Below are positions 34,279 to 42,741 of a stretch of DNA of 64,000 nucleotides, one piece after another. A program made the position numbers and the translations under genes. The stretch is from Eubacterium sp. (GTDB lineage Bacteria > Bacillota > Clostridia > Lachnospirales > Lachnospiraceae), in the NCBI GenBank assembly GCA_024690665.1, contig JAILOU010000029.1, positions 23,939-87,938 on the forward strand. The letters are read 5' to 3'. Position 1 is the first letter of the stretch; every line of letters starts with the position of its first letter. The notes under the pieces were generated by a model. The model ran no database searches. It saw only the letters and a list, made by a program, of their open reading frames with translations, and was not told the origin of the DNA.

Positions 34279-35562
34279 TTAATATATTAATACCGGCATA
34301 CCTGCATATGCTACGTCAAATAATTTTGCTGCAAATGAAGCCGGCAGATTGATACATCCATGAGAACCATTGGTCTTATAGATATTACCGCCAAAAGAAC
34401 TTCTCCAGCTTGCATCATGGAATCCGACTCCGGTCCATGTGATTCGCATCCAGTAATTTACCTCAGTTTCATAGTCTTCTCCGACCAGCACCTTATCCGT
34501 CTTGCGCTCAAGCAGATAGTAGGCACCTGTTGGCGTATCATGTTCTCCGGCTTCTCCGGATACACAATCTGATTCCATAACCATCTCGCCATCTACATAG
34601 ATCCATACATGCTGCTGGCTGATGGATACTTCTGCATAAGTATTACCAATCTCTCCGCCTTGTCCGGCCATCTGTGGTTCACGATTGGTTACGGTTTCCT
34701 TGTTGCTAATCGCCTCTTCAAGGTACGCAATCTCGGTTGTCTCATCAACCTTGGTACCCCAGTATCCACCGGACAGTTCGATGGTATCGCCACCGGTTGT
34801 CGTAAAGGATACTGCATCTCCAATGGTGTTATAAGTATCATCTAAATTATCCACAGATTCTTCTAAGAAAGAAGTATCCACCTTGACTTTCGCCTTCTTG
34901 GTAATCTTGATACTGTCTTCCGGAATCGTGATTTCGAAACCATTTTCATAAGTTGCAGACCAGCTAAGATACTCTTCCTTTTCCGCAACTGCTTCTTCCA
35001 TATCAGTCTGGGTAACGGTCGGCTGTTCGTAATATTTGGTTACATCTATTCCGGTAGCATCATCGGTCACAGCTTCTAATAATGCCTCTTTATCGATAAC
35101 GGTTCCGTACACTTCTGCCGTAATATTATCATCCGAATCAATGGTAGCATTCTCGCTCTCAGTAGCCGTCTCATTCCATTCATCAATATAATCTTCAAGT
35201 TTATCGGTATCCACCGTAGCTTCCACCGTTACTTCGTATTCTTTGTGGAACAGACTTGAAAATAATCTAGATTCTGTATCAAGTCCTGAAGTATCAATGC
35301 TGTAAGTTACGCACGCCTGCTCCATCTCCGGATCATTAAACACATATCCATTCTCATAGAACTGTTCTGTTAAAGCTGTCTCAACATCCGAATCGCCCGA
35401 ATAACTAATCTGTTGTCCATTTACCGTGATGTGTGCATTCATATAAGCAAATGCTGCTGCCGCAATTGCCGCTGCCACAACGATAATCACAACAATTAAT
35501 ATGATTTTTTTCTTATTTACCTTTTTTTCCTCTGTAGGTTGAGGTTCTGTCTGTAAGCTCAT
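34279..35562 (-). CDS. Membrane-anchored L,D-transpeptidase (YkuD) with PG-binding domain
   Basis: The protein has 427 residues. A short cytoplasmic head and one membrane helix (IILIVVIIVVAAAIAAAAFAY, near 20-40) precede a PG-binding/VanW-associated type domain (~45-290) and a YkuD catalytic domain (~300-427) with the motif GFHDASW and the active site SHGCINLP (nucleophile C403). It forms 3-3 cross-links in peptidoglycan or attaches proteins to it, acting outside the membrane. It is monocistronic. Confidence 0.92.
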   Translation of the reverse strand: MSLQTEPQPTEEKKVNKKKIILIVVIIVVAAAIAAAAFAYMNAHITVNGQQISYSGDSDVETALTEQFYENGYVFNDPEMEQACVTYSIDTSGLDTESRLFSSLFHKEYEVTVEATVDTDKLEDYIDEWNETATESENATIDSDDNITAEVYGTVIDKEALLEAVTDDATGIDVTKYYEQPTVTQTDMEEAVAEKEEYLSWSATYENGFEITIPEDSIKITKKAKVKVDTSFLEESVDNLDDTYNTIGDAVSFTTTGGDTIELSGGYWGTKVDETTEIAYLEEAISNKETVTNREPQMAGQGGEIGNTYAEVSISQQHVWIYVDGEMVMESDCVSGEAGEHDTPTGAYYLLERKTDKVLVGEDYETEVNYWMRITWTGVGFHDASWRSSFGGNIYKTNGSHGCINLPASFAAKLFDVAYAGMPVLIY

Positions 35563-35722
35563 CGATTATCTCCTATTCCATCGCTTTCTTATGACACTAA
35601 TCCCTTTTCAAAACCTCGTAACTATGTTCTCACTCTCACTATCTATACTCTTCCCATCGTATGAAATCTTGTTCATTGTACGACCATCTCTTGGTACTTG
35701 TCAACTAACGATTTGCTAATTT

Positions 35723-36646
35723 CTAATTAACTCTTGCATTTTTTCCATCTGCGTCCACGACTTTTCCATGGCGCTCATCCGTCAGCTCTTCCACGTAAAA
35801 AGGTGCCACCTGGTCATACTCTACAATCTCTCCATCCTTGAACTCACAATCCACAAGTTCAAGCACTGTTTTTCCATCACTTATTAGGCTTATCGGACAA
35901 TCCTTCTGCGCTTTTTGATTGACCGCATCCACAATTCCAATATTGGCCAGGCGATCACAGATCTTATTGTACGGATTTTGATAACGTCCATCGGCATCTT
36001 GCTTATCACCATGGGCAAATGGAATATACTGTCGCTCGCCCTGTCTGTACGGTCTTGGAATACACTCTAGGCGATGCGATTTGCCTAGTTCATATAATTC
36101 CTGCACCAGTTCTAAGTTCTTTACATCCTTCCAGCCTTTTTGCTCCCACTTCTCATAACGCGGCTGATCCGGAAAGTCATGTGCGAAACCGGCATACACA
36201 TATGTACTGTCGGTTATAAAGTAAACCTTGGCTCCATCTTTCACTTTTTTGATACCCTCGATAGCGCCACGAAGTTCGGCCTGGTTGTTCGTCATATTCT
36301 GTCCATAACCATATCCTTCTTCTATAATCTGATGATTTTGATCAACGACCACATATCCATAGCCGCCATAACCCGGATTGCCTCCTCGCGCACCGCCATC
36401 GGAATGCACTTCATAGTATTCCTCTGTAATATCGGGTGCAAATGGCCGATTGATTACCTGTCCTGCCACTTTTTCTTTCACAGGAGCCGCATCCGCTTTT
36501 AAATATTCCTCCGCTTCTGCTCTGGTCGCAAATCCCTTGTACTGCGCCCCCTTAAATCCCTGCACCTGCACCTTGGCCTCATCCCAATTCGTATAGATTC
36601 CGGGTTTTACCCCTTTGCGAATCGCGTAAAAGTTCTTCTTTGCCAT
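35723..36646 (-). CDS. rnhA: Ribonuclease H with viroplasmin-type N-terminal domain
   Basis: The protein has 307 residues. Residues 4-50 form the caulimovirus viroplasmin/RNase HI hybrid-binding domain (FYAIRKGVKPGIYTNWDEAK). The RNase H fold follows, with catalytic D83 (VHSDGGARGG), E124 (NNQAELRGAI), D146 (FITDSTYV) and probably D231 (CDRLANIG). An extra C-terminal region of about 70 residues is not typical of E. coli RNase HI. It removes RNA from RNA-DNA hybrids. Confidence 0.92.
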   Translation of the reverse strand: MAKKNFYAIRKGVKPGIYTNWDEAKVQVQGFKGAQYKGFATRAEAEEYLKADAAPVKEKVAGQVINRPFAPDITEEYYEVHSDGGARGGNPGYGGYGYVVVDQNHQIIEEGYGYGQNMTNNQAELRGAIEGIKKVKDGAKVYFITDSTYVYAGFAHDFPDQPRYEKWEQKGWKDVKNLELVQELYELGKSHRLECIPRPYRQGERQYIPFAHGDKQDADGRYQNPYNKICDRLANIGIVDAVNQKAQKDCPISLISDGKTVLELVDCEFKDGEIVEYDQVAPFYVEELTDERHGKVVDADGKNARVN

Positions 36647-36957
36647 CTAATCTACTCCTTTTTTCGTCTTTTACCATTGTACATGCAAATATAGGCGGTC
36701 TGCAAGATTTCTCTTACAGACCGCCTGAAATTCTCCTAAACATATACTATTAGATGCTGTAGAACATTCTCAGCCGAGCGAACTCCCCCCTCGGCTAAGA
36801 ATATTTATGGTTTATTACCTGCACTTACAGCATTCAATGTGACAAAAATCATCTCCCATAACGATTGCCACATCTTATAATTCACTCCGATATTGATTGT
36901 AAAGGCGTTAGGGGTAAAAGTATAGTACCCCTATGGCTACTCCCCCTGTTTTTTGCT
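36647..36957. other. Gene-free stretch with three hairpins
   Basis: This 311-bp gap holds perfect or near-perfect hairpins at 36693-36726 (aggcggtctg / cagaccgcct), 36766-36802 (attct-agccgag / ctcggct-agaat) and 36910-36932 (aggggta / tacccct). They most likely include the terminator of the LURP-one gene and the leader of rnhA. No T-run of more than three follows any of them on minus, and no gene is supported here. Confidence 0.5.
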
Positions 36958-37878
36958 TTAATCAAAGCCCAAATTATTCCCATCGGAGTCTGCTACATTG
37001 TCACAGATAATGGCAAGTGCCGCCATGATATCCTGGTAGTTTTCATCTAAGACCTGCACTCTGTAGCAGTCTGACCAGATCTGCCATGCCGTATCAATAT
37101 GTCCTATAACGTTTGCCCCTACCTGAATATCAAAATCAAATCCAAGAAGATCACCGAGAATCTTTAATTCTTTTCCCTGAATTGTTCCAACAAGTTCCGG
37201 CCGCATCAGCTTAATCTTTCTCTTAATGTGACCTACCTTTTCATCCCCACGCATAATGGTGTATTCCGGTAAGATGGCAACCAGTTTTTTCTTAAGTTTC
37301 AAAACCTCCTGACCATCTCTTTGAATGGAAAAGTTCAATCTTGGAAGATCCCCGTCAATGTGATAGACGGTATCCTCATTCTCATCAAAGATATCAAACT
37401 TTGGTTTGATTGCAATTGCCTTTTGCTTCATATAGAAGGCTCTAATCTCACCGGACTGGGTATTTACAGACGCCTTCTTTGTGCTTTGTTCTACCACTTC
37501 ACCTTTCTCAAGTCGTCCCACGATATCCGCCAGTTCATCTACCGCATGATCGGCCTTTGAAGTATCTGCACTTTTGCGTCCGATAAATAAATCCATTCCC
37601 AGATTAAGTGCTGTTTCCACACCGCTTTCTCCTGCAGCGCCTAATTTCCCCATGATGACATTCTTGCCGTTAATCCGAACAAAAAGATCAAACTTTTCCG
37701 TTACGTTATAATACATCACAGATTGGGTTCCGTTAATGTCTCCCATCTCCGGCTCTACTCCAAAGGTAACTTCTACCTTTTGTAATTGTGCAAGTAGATC
37801 TTCATTGGTAAAATTCTGCTTGTTCGGAACCTTGGCATATCCGATTCCGTTTCCTTTCGAGTTGTCAAAAATCCCCAT
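36958..37878 (-). CDS. LURP-one-related (tubby-like fold) protein
   Basis: The protein has 306 residues from ATG 37878 (AAGGGAG site; an ATG 18 nt earlier overlaps that site). Residues ~145-300 show the LURP-one/YxjI pattern: a short repetitive beta-strand set (FDIFDENEDTVYHIDGD, then VGHIKRKIKL and VGTIQGKELKI), ending in a helix MAALAIICDNVADS. The N-terminal part has no recognised domain. The family's molecular role in bacteria is unknown. The genes upstream are a small 88-residue protein and a MalT-like regulator on the same strand. Confidence 0.75.
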   Translation of the reverse strand: MGIFDNSKGNGIGYAKVPNKQNFTNEDLLAQLQKVEVTFGVEPEMGDINGTQSVMYYNVTEKFDLFVRINGKNVIMGKLGAAGESGVETALNLGMDLFIGRKSADTSKADHAVDELADIVGRLEKGEVVEQSTKKASVNTQSGEIRAFYMKQKAIAIKPKFDIFDENEDTVYHIDGDLPRLNFSIQRDGQEVLKLKKKLVAILPEYTIMRGDEKVGHIKRKIKLMRPELVGTIQGKELKILGDLLGFDFDIQVGANVIGHIDTAWQIWSDCYRVQVLDENYQDIMAALAIICDNVADSDGNNLGFD

Positions 37879-37937
37879 TTTTTTATCTCCCTTCATTTCG
37901 TAGTTTCATCCTATCATGTTTTTTCTCTTATGTCGTA

Positions 37938-38204
37938 TTATTCCCCAAATGTTCTGTTTTTTTCGCCTTCTGCAATGAACTCGGCATAATCCTCCACAAA
38001 TTGTCCGAGACGAAATCCCGCAGCTAATTTTTCATCTCCGCTTTCTTTTGACACAAGTTCTAAGAGCTGCTCATCATCGCTCACTCCCTCATCTACCAGT
38101 TTTGCGATAAATGCATCCTCCGGCGAGACCTGTTTTTCCATTTTCCCAAGCCTTAGCCACAACTCCTGTGTTTTTTCTAACTTAACGCCCTTTTTCCATT
38201 TCAT
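37938..38204 (-). CDS. Small acidic hypothetical protein
   Basis: This 88-residue protein is predicted helical, with an N-terminal KWKKGVKLEK and an acidic remainder. The ATG at 38204 has a GGATGAAGG ribosome site, and the gene lies 25 nt after the LuxR-type gene, so it is probably real and cotranscribed. I do not recognise the family; no signal peptide, metal site or HTH is visible. It may be a partner or modulator of the regulator. Confidence 0.6.
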   Translation of the reverse strand: MKWKKGVKLEKTQELWLRLGKMEKQVSPEDAFIAKLVDEGVSDDEQLLELVSKESGDEKLAAGFRLGQFVEDYAEFIAEGEKNRTFGE

Positions 38205-38229
38205 CCTTCATCCACTCCCTTACATGGTG

Positions 38230-40602
38230 CTAACCACGATATACAAGTCCCAATCTGGCTGCTTTGCGTTCTGCTTCTGCTCTGTTTTTAACTCCCAGTT
38301 TTTTATAGATATTACGATTGTGCTTCTTTAAGCCATCATAGCTAATCTGAAGTTGCTTGCAGATTTCATCCATCGGCATCCCTGCACATAGCAGCGCAAG
38401 CACCTGCGACTCACGCTTTGTCAGCGATATTGTTTCTTTCGGAATGAATCGCATATAATCCGGGTAATAGGAAGCCACCTGAATACACTCCTCATATACC
38501 TGCCTGAAAAAATCCGAATCAATTCTTTTGAATGCCCCTTCTTCTTTCATCTGTTTTAACAGTAGCAATACCGCACTTCCCTCAATTGCAATCAGTCTGA
38601 CAAAATGATATTCCTCTGCTTTTTCGACAGCCCGATACAGACACGATTTCCAGTGCTCATCCTCCAGCCGATATAGTGCAATTGCTTTTAGGATTTCATT
38701 CTCCATCCAGCAAAAATATCGATCGTAGGAGGTATAATAACTTGTTAAAAAGGTAGCGGTATCAAACGCTTCCTGCAGACGACTTTGCGCAATCAGACAC
38801 TTGATTTTCATCATCTGCCGGTAACGATCGGATATCTTAAATTCCATCTTCGCATCCGGAATACTTTCTATATACTTGCTGATTCGTTCACTATTTCCTG
38901 AAAAAAGCGAAAGCCATACTTCAAATGCCTCCAGATTGGCGTACAGATATTCCGCATTTTCCGTTCTTGCTTTATCATAGAAAGATTGTGCGACTCTCCT
39001 GGCAGATGGAAGTTGACCTTCTATAATATGCTGTCTTGCCTGAATACCGACAGCTGCAAAGCACATCTCAATCTTTCCCCCATGTGCTGCTGCTCCGTAT
39101 CCATCATTGCAACGCGTCAACACTTCATAAGCCGTCATGGTTCCTTTTTCAAAACCGCTTTCTGCCATCGATAAGGTTACAAGACCCTGCCCGTACTTTC
39201 CGGTAATCACCTCTACCGGTTTTCCCATAAAGCGCGCAATCTGTGTATCGCTCTTCGACCACTCACTAAAGTCCAGTCCGCCATTCATTACCGATGGCAT
39301 ATTGCCGGTCACCGAAAATTCCGGAAGCACCACTTCCCCCTTTCGAATCAGTGCAAAGACATTGCGCATGATGCGAAGAATCCCCTTCGTTCCACGATGC
39401 GGTAGCGCAATGTCCAGATATGCAAGTCTTGTCTTTGCTTCTCTTCGAAGTTCCCGGCTGTTCGTTTTATTCTTTTCAAACGCCTCTAACTTTGCATACC
39501 ACTCTTCTGACTTATCCGGCATTAGGATTAGTGCATAAATCATACTCATCCCGGCCATCAACACCGGCATCTGTGTCAGTTCTTCTTCCGGCAACTGAAA
39601 GTAATACTCTTTTGTATCCACATAGTGACCAACTCCCGGATGACTTTGCGCATTTCGAACCAAAATCTCCCGAATACGATTGTTCGCGTGTGCCTTGCTG
39701 TAATACTTAAGTGCATTGGGCACATCACCTGTCATATCGTAGTACTCTGCCGCCTTGCGATAGTTTTCTTCAATCTGTTCTTTTGACCAGAGAAGATCCT
39801 GCTTCCACAGATAGTAGCCCTTAATCTCCGGTCTTAGATAATAATCCCCCTCATCATCGATCCAAAGCTGGTTCATACTCTTTCTGCAGTACTCAATAAT
39901 CGCTCCGACATTCTTATCCCCCGTCAGGTACTCTGCCATCTCCTGAGAAAATCGTTCAAATGAACATACGCTAAGAGAAAACTGGATAAACTCCTGCGGC
40001 CAGTAATCAAAAAGTCTTCCATCCCATAGATGAAAGATATCCTGTATGACATTAGCCTTCATACTTTCGGAAACGCTTGCACCTTCAGCAATTCTAGAGG
40101 CAAAGCAGTGAAGTGCGCAGACATAGCCTTTTGAAAAATGCGTAATCTTCACCAAATTATCCCGGGTCACCATAACGCCTCTGTCTTCGAAGAACTCTTT
40201 TGCTTCTTCCTCACTTAGCGCAAAATCCTTCTCATAGATTCGTACAAATCCCAGTTCTATGTCATCTGTTGTAAGATCACTTGGCAGCGCTCCCCGGCTG
40301 ATCATAATCACCTGAAGCCCGTCAATATGCAGTAACTGCCTGATATAACGCATGGACACATCCTCACTGAGCCACTGCATATCATCAATCACTACTACAT
40401 TCTCCCGAAATTCTTCCGGCTGTGGCATCTGCTCTATCGCACCCTGCCTACAATGCAAAACTCTTGTAGCTTTCCTTCGATAGTAATACTCCACCGCAGC
40501 ACTCTTCCCCCATCCGGTTGCTGCGCTAATGAATACCGGCGAATATAACTCCTCTGCTTTTTTTAGCTTTTCATAAACCTTGGACACCCTTATGTATCCC
40601 AT
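38230..40602 (-). CDS. MalT-like LuxR-family ATP-dependent regulator
   Basis: This 790-residue STAND-type transcriptional activator has a Walker A AATGWGKS (27-34) and Walker B VVVIDDMQW (68-76) in an N-terminal NTPase, a central TPR-like helical sensor region, and a C-terminal LuxR HTH (LTKRESQVLALLCAGMPMDE near 726-745, ending at 790). Such proteins bind an inducer with ATP, oligomerise and activate transcription. The inducer and target are unknown. The neighbouring 88-residue and LURP-one genes are on the same strand immediately downstream. Confidence 0.9.
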   Translation of the reverse strand: MGYIRVSKVYEKLKKAEELYSPVFISAATGWGKSAAVEYYYRRKATRVLHCRQGAIEQMPQPEEFRENVVVIDDMQWLSEDVSMRYIRQLLHIDGLQVIMISRGALPSDLTTDDIELGFVRIYEKDFALSEEEAKEFFEDRGVMVTRDNLVKITHFSKGYVCALHCFASRIAEGASVSESMKANVIQDIFHLWDGRLFDYWPQEFIQFSLSVCSFERFSQEMAEYLTGDKNVGAIIEYCRKSMNQLWIDDEGDYYLRPEIKGYYLWKQDLLWSKEQIEENYRKAAEYYDMTGDVPNALKYYSKAHANNRIREILVRNAQSHPGVGHYVDTKEYYFQLPEEELTQMPVLMAGMSMIYALILMPDKSEEWYAKLEAFEKNKTNSRELRREAKTRLAYLDIALPHRGTKGILRIMRNVFALIRKGEVVLPEFSVTGNMPSVMNGGLDFSEWSKSDTQIARFMGKPVEVITGKYGQGLVTLSMAESGFEKGTMTAYEVLTRCNDGYGAAAHGGKIEMCFAAVGIQARQHIIEGQLPSARRVAQSFYDKARTENAEYLYANLEAFEVWLSLFSGNSERISKYIESIPDAKMEFKISDRYRQMMKIKCLIAQSRLQEAFDTATFLTSYYTSYDRYFCWMENEILKAIALYRLEDEHWKSCLYRAVEKAEEYHFVRLIAIEGSAVLLLLKQMKEEGAFKRIDSDFFRQVYEECIQVASYYPDYMRFIPKETISLTKRESQVLALLCAGMPMDEICKQLQISYDGLKKHNRNIYKKLGVKNRAEAERKAARLGLVYRG

Positions 40603-40689
40603 CTAACACCCTCCAAAACTACTCTATTATTATCGTATGTTAGTTACACGAACAAAAATAGTCCCCTTATGGGTACCTTTGATGTTTTT

Positions 40690-41796
40690 TTACTTATTTT
40701 TTAGATAACTTGGTCTCATCAGACTCCCTTTTGAAAATGTATACTCTATTGTCTTAAAAGGATAGGTCACTTCTTCTTCGTAATACCACGGGTCGTCTTC
40801 ATGCTCCGGATTTTTAAGTACATGAAACTGCTGCGCCGGCATATACCCCTGCGCAAGTAAAAACGCCTTCTTCCCGTCTTTTTCACAGGTGTCCACGACC
40901 ATCACAACATGCCCCGGAGAACCTGCCTCGATAAAGATATCCCCCACCTTTAACTGCGACAATTTTATTTCCTCTGACTCAGCCTCCATGGATATGGTAC
41001 TGGCATACGAAAACACCGTATTTAGATATCCTTCAAATGTCTCATCCGAATCGGATTCCCCGGTTTTACTCACCCAGGATACGTCATTTCCATTTACCGA
41101 TATTCTCTTTCCCGCCTTATAAGAATCCCAGTCGCACAAAAATCCATTTACAAAATGAAACTGAATCTTGGAATCCTGCCCGATGCTTCGCAGATACTCT
41201 GCATAGACCCGAATCACAGAATCCGCGCATTGCTGCAGGTTTTGATCTCCCAGATACATGGAAAATACCGCTGCCTGCACGCCATCCTTTTCTCTTCCGT
41301 CATACAGCCGAATCGGGCTGTTATCTTCCTCCATCGGATAATCTCTTAAAAACTGTGCCAGACTGTCCTTTTCTTCCGATGTTCTTTCATATCCTAAAGG
41401 CACTTTAATTCTCTGACTCAATGTCTCTCCGCTTGCATTAATGATGGTTTCTTCCGATGCCGCCTCTTCTTCTGTGTCAGTACTTGTCTCTTCCTGCACC
41501 TGTGTGACATCCGAATTTGTCCGGTATTCATGCACATAAACACCGGCAAATATCGCCAGTGCAACATGTGCCGCAAGAATAAGCGGAATTCCTATCATAA
41601 ACTTTAACTTCTTTGTTTTATGATGAAAGATCAGCATGCCAAGCAGTGCACCGGCGCTGCCTCCTATCAAAGCAAGAACGAATAGTGTTTTTTCTGATAT
41701 TCGATATCTTCCCCGCCTGGCCTTTCGTTTATCCAGTCCATATATAAAAAATGTAATCATCGTAATTGCAATCAGATAACAGATCAGATACTTCAT
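40690..41796 (-). CDS. DUF1294 membrane domain fused to a DUF4846 extracytoplasmic domain
   Basis: The protein has 368 residues. Residues 1-~90 are a DUF1294 unit with three membrane segments (GLDKRKARRGRYRISEKTLF; GGSAGALLGMLIFHHKTK). After a fourth segment and a Thr/Glu linker, residues ~120-368 match DUF4846 (GYERTSEEKDSLAQFLRDYP; SIRVYAEYLRS-type helix; VGDIFIEAGSPGHVVMVVD; LAQGYMPAQQFHVLKNP). The latter recalls NlpC/P60-like or transglutaminase-like folds, with H residues kept (GHVVMV), but the enzymatic role is unproven. It is followed within 100 nt on the map by a GH25 lysozyme, so a cell-envelope role is likely. Confidence 0.75.
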   Translation of the reverse strand: MKYLICYLIAITMITFFIYGLDKRKARRGRYRISEKTLFVLALIGGSAGALLGMLIFHHKTKKLKFMIGIPLILAAHVALAIFAGVYVHEYRTNSDVTQVQEETSTDTEEEAASEETIINASGETLSQRIKVPLGYERTSEEKDSLAQFLRDYPMEEDNSPIRLYDGREKDGVQAAVFSMYLGDQNLQQCADSVIRVYAEYLRSIGQDSKIQFHFVNGFLCDWDSYKAGKRISVNGNDVSWVSKTGESDSDETFEGYLNTVFSYASTISMEAESEEIKLSQLKVGDIFIEAGSPGHVVMVVDTCEKDGKKAFLLAQGYMPAQQFHVLKNPEHEDDPWYYEEEVTYPFKTIEYTFSKGSLMRPSYLKNK

Positions 41797-41828
41797 CCTC
41801 TAACTTACTCCCCTTTCGCATATTCCGG

Positions 41829-42572
41829 CTACTTCACAATTAAATCATCCAGCTTTGTATGCCTGTTTAGAACATCCAAATCAATGTATTTTTCTCCGCC
41901 GCTGTATCCTTCCAACTCGCCTTTGTTTAGATACTGCCAGATATCCCAGTCCCCGTTGTAATTTAAAAACAAGGGTGTATAAAGGCTTGCCATCCAGACT
42001 CTGTACTCGGTAAAATCTTCGTCAAAATATTCTTCGTAGATAGAAGAATGCGTATAGATGATTGGTTTTACTCCATAGGTCTTTTCTAAAATATTTAAAA
42101 AGTCGGACAACTCTGTTACCACAGCCTCCTTGTCCGGATGATTTTCTTCTTTATCTGCATATAACTCTACATCAACTGCCGGTAGTAGCCTTCCCTTTAT
42201 ATCAGTTCCGACTGTCTCTATAAAATTCTCAGCCTGCGTCTTACCCGGACTGTCATATGAAAAGAAATGATACGCTCCGGCTACAAGATTAGCTTCCTTC
42301 GCGTTCGCCCAGTTTTCTGAAAATCGGCTGTCCTGATGACTGCTTCCTTCTGTTGCTTTGATATAGATAAATTCAATCCCCTGCTCTTTTAGCTTTTCCA
42401 TATCAACATCCGCCTGATAAGATGAGATGTCCACTCCGATTGTGCTTTTTTCTTCATTTACAAACCAGGGATTAATAAGTATTTTCTTGGATTTTGCAAG
42501 ACCTAATAAGGTTAAGAGAATTGCCACAATAACGGCAATTATGATTGTGAGAATAATAACTGCTTTTTTCAC
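41829..42572 (-). CDS. Membrane-anchored GH25 lysozyme (GTG start)
   Basis: The protein has 247 residues. I place the start at GTG 42572 because GGAGGG lies 10 nt upstream; an ATG at 42599 would precede that site. An N-terminal membrane helix (AVIILTIIIAVIVAILLTLL) leads into a GH25 muramidase domain with the expected acidic residues in IGVDISSYQADVD, YIKATEGSS, LPAVDVELYAD and DWDIWQYLN. It cleaves peptidoglycan outside the membrane. It is probably cotranscribed with the DUF1294-DUF4846 gene that follows 32 nt downstream. Confidence 0.9.
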   Translation of the reverse strand: MKKAVIILTIIIAVIVAILLTLLGLAKSKKILINPWFVNEEKSTIGVDISSYQADVDMEKLKEQGIEFIYIKATEGSSHQDSRFSENWANAKEANLVAGAYHFFSYDSPGKTQAENFIETVGTDIKGRLLPAVDVELYADKEENHPDKEAVVTELSDFLNILEKTYGVKPIIYTHSSIYEEYFDEDFTEYRVWMASLYTPLFLNYNGDWDIWQYLNKGELEGYSGGEKYIDLDVLNRHTKLDDLIVK

Positions 42573-42693
42573 AATGCCTGCTCCCTCCGCTTCATTCATC
42601 AAAAGCTTTTTTTAAGCTTTGAAAAAATTATACCATTTTCCCAATCCGTCGGCCAATTCTAATAAATTGATTTTCTCTTAAGATTATGCGCAT

Positions 42694-42727
42694 AAAAAAA
42701 TCAGCCGGAGATTCGCTCTCCGGCTGA
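42694..42727 (-). terminator. Terminator of the beta-helix/LRR surface protein gene
   Basis: A perfect 11-bp stem (tcagccggaga / tctccggctga) is followed on minus by seven T residues, 15 nt after the stop. Confidence 0.88.
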
Positions 42728-42741
42728 CATCGCTTCTTTCT

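Noticed and set aside
36910..40680. Similar TAGTCCCC/TAGTACCCC patches near 36922 and 40657 as binding sites of the MalT-like regulator
   Set aside because: The likeness is only a few bases and one patch lies downstream of its gene; not enough support.
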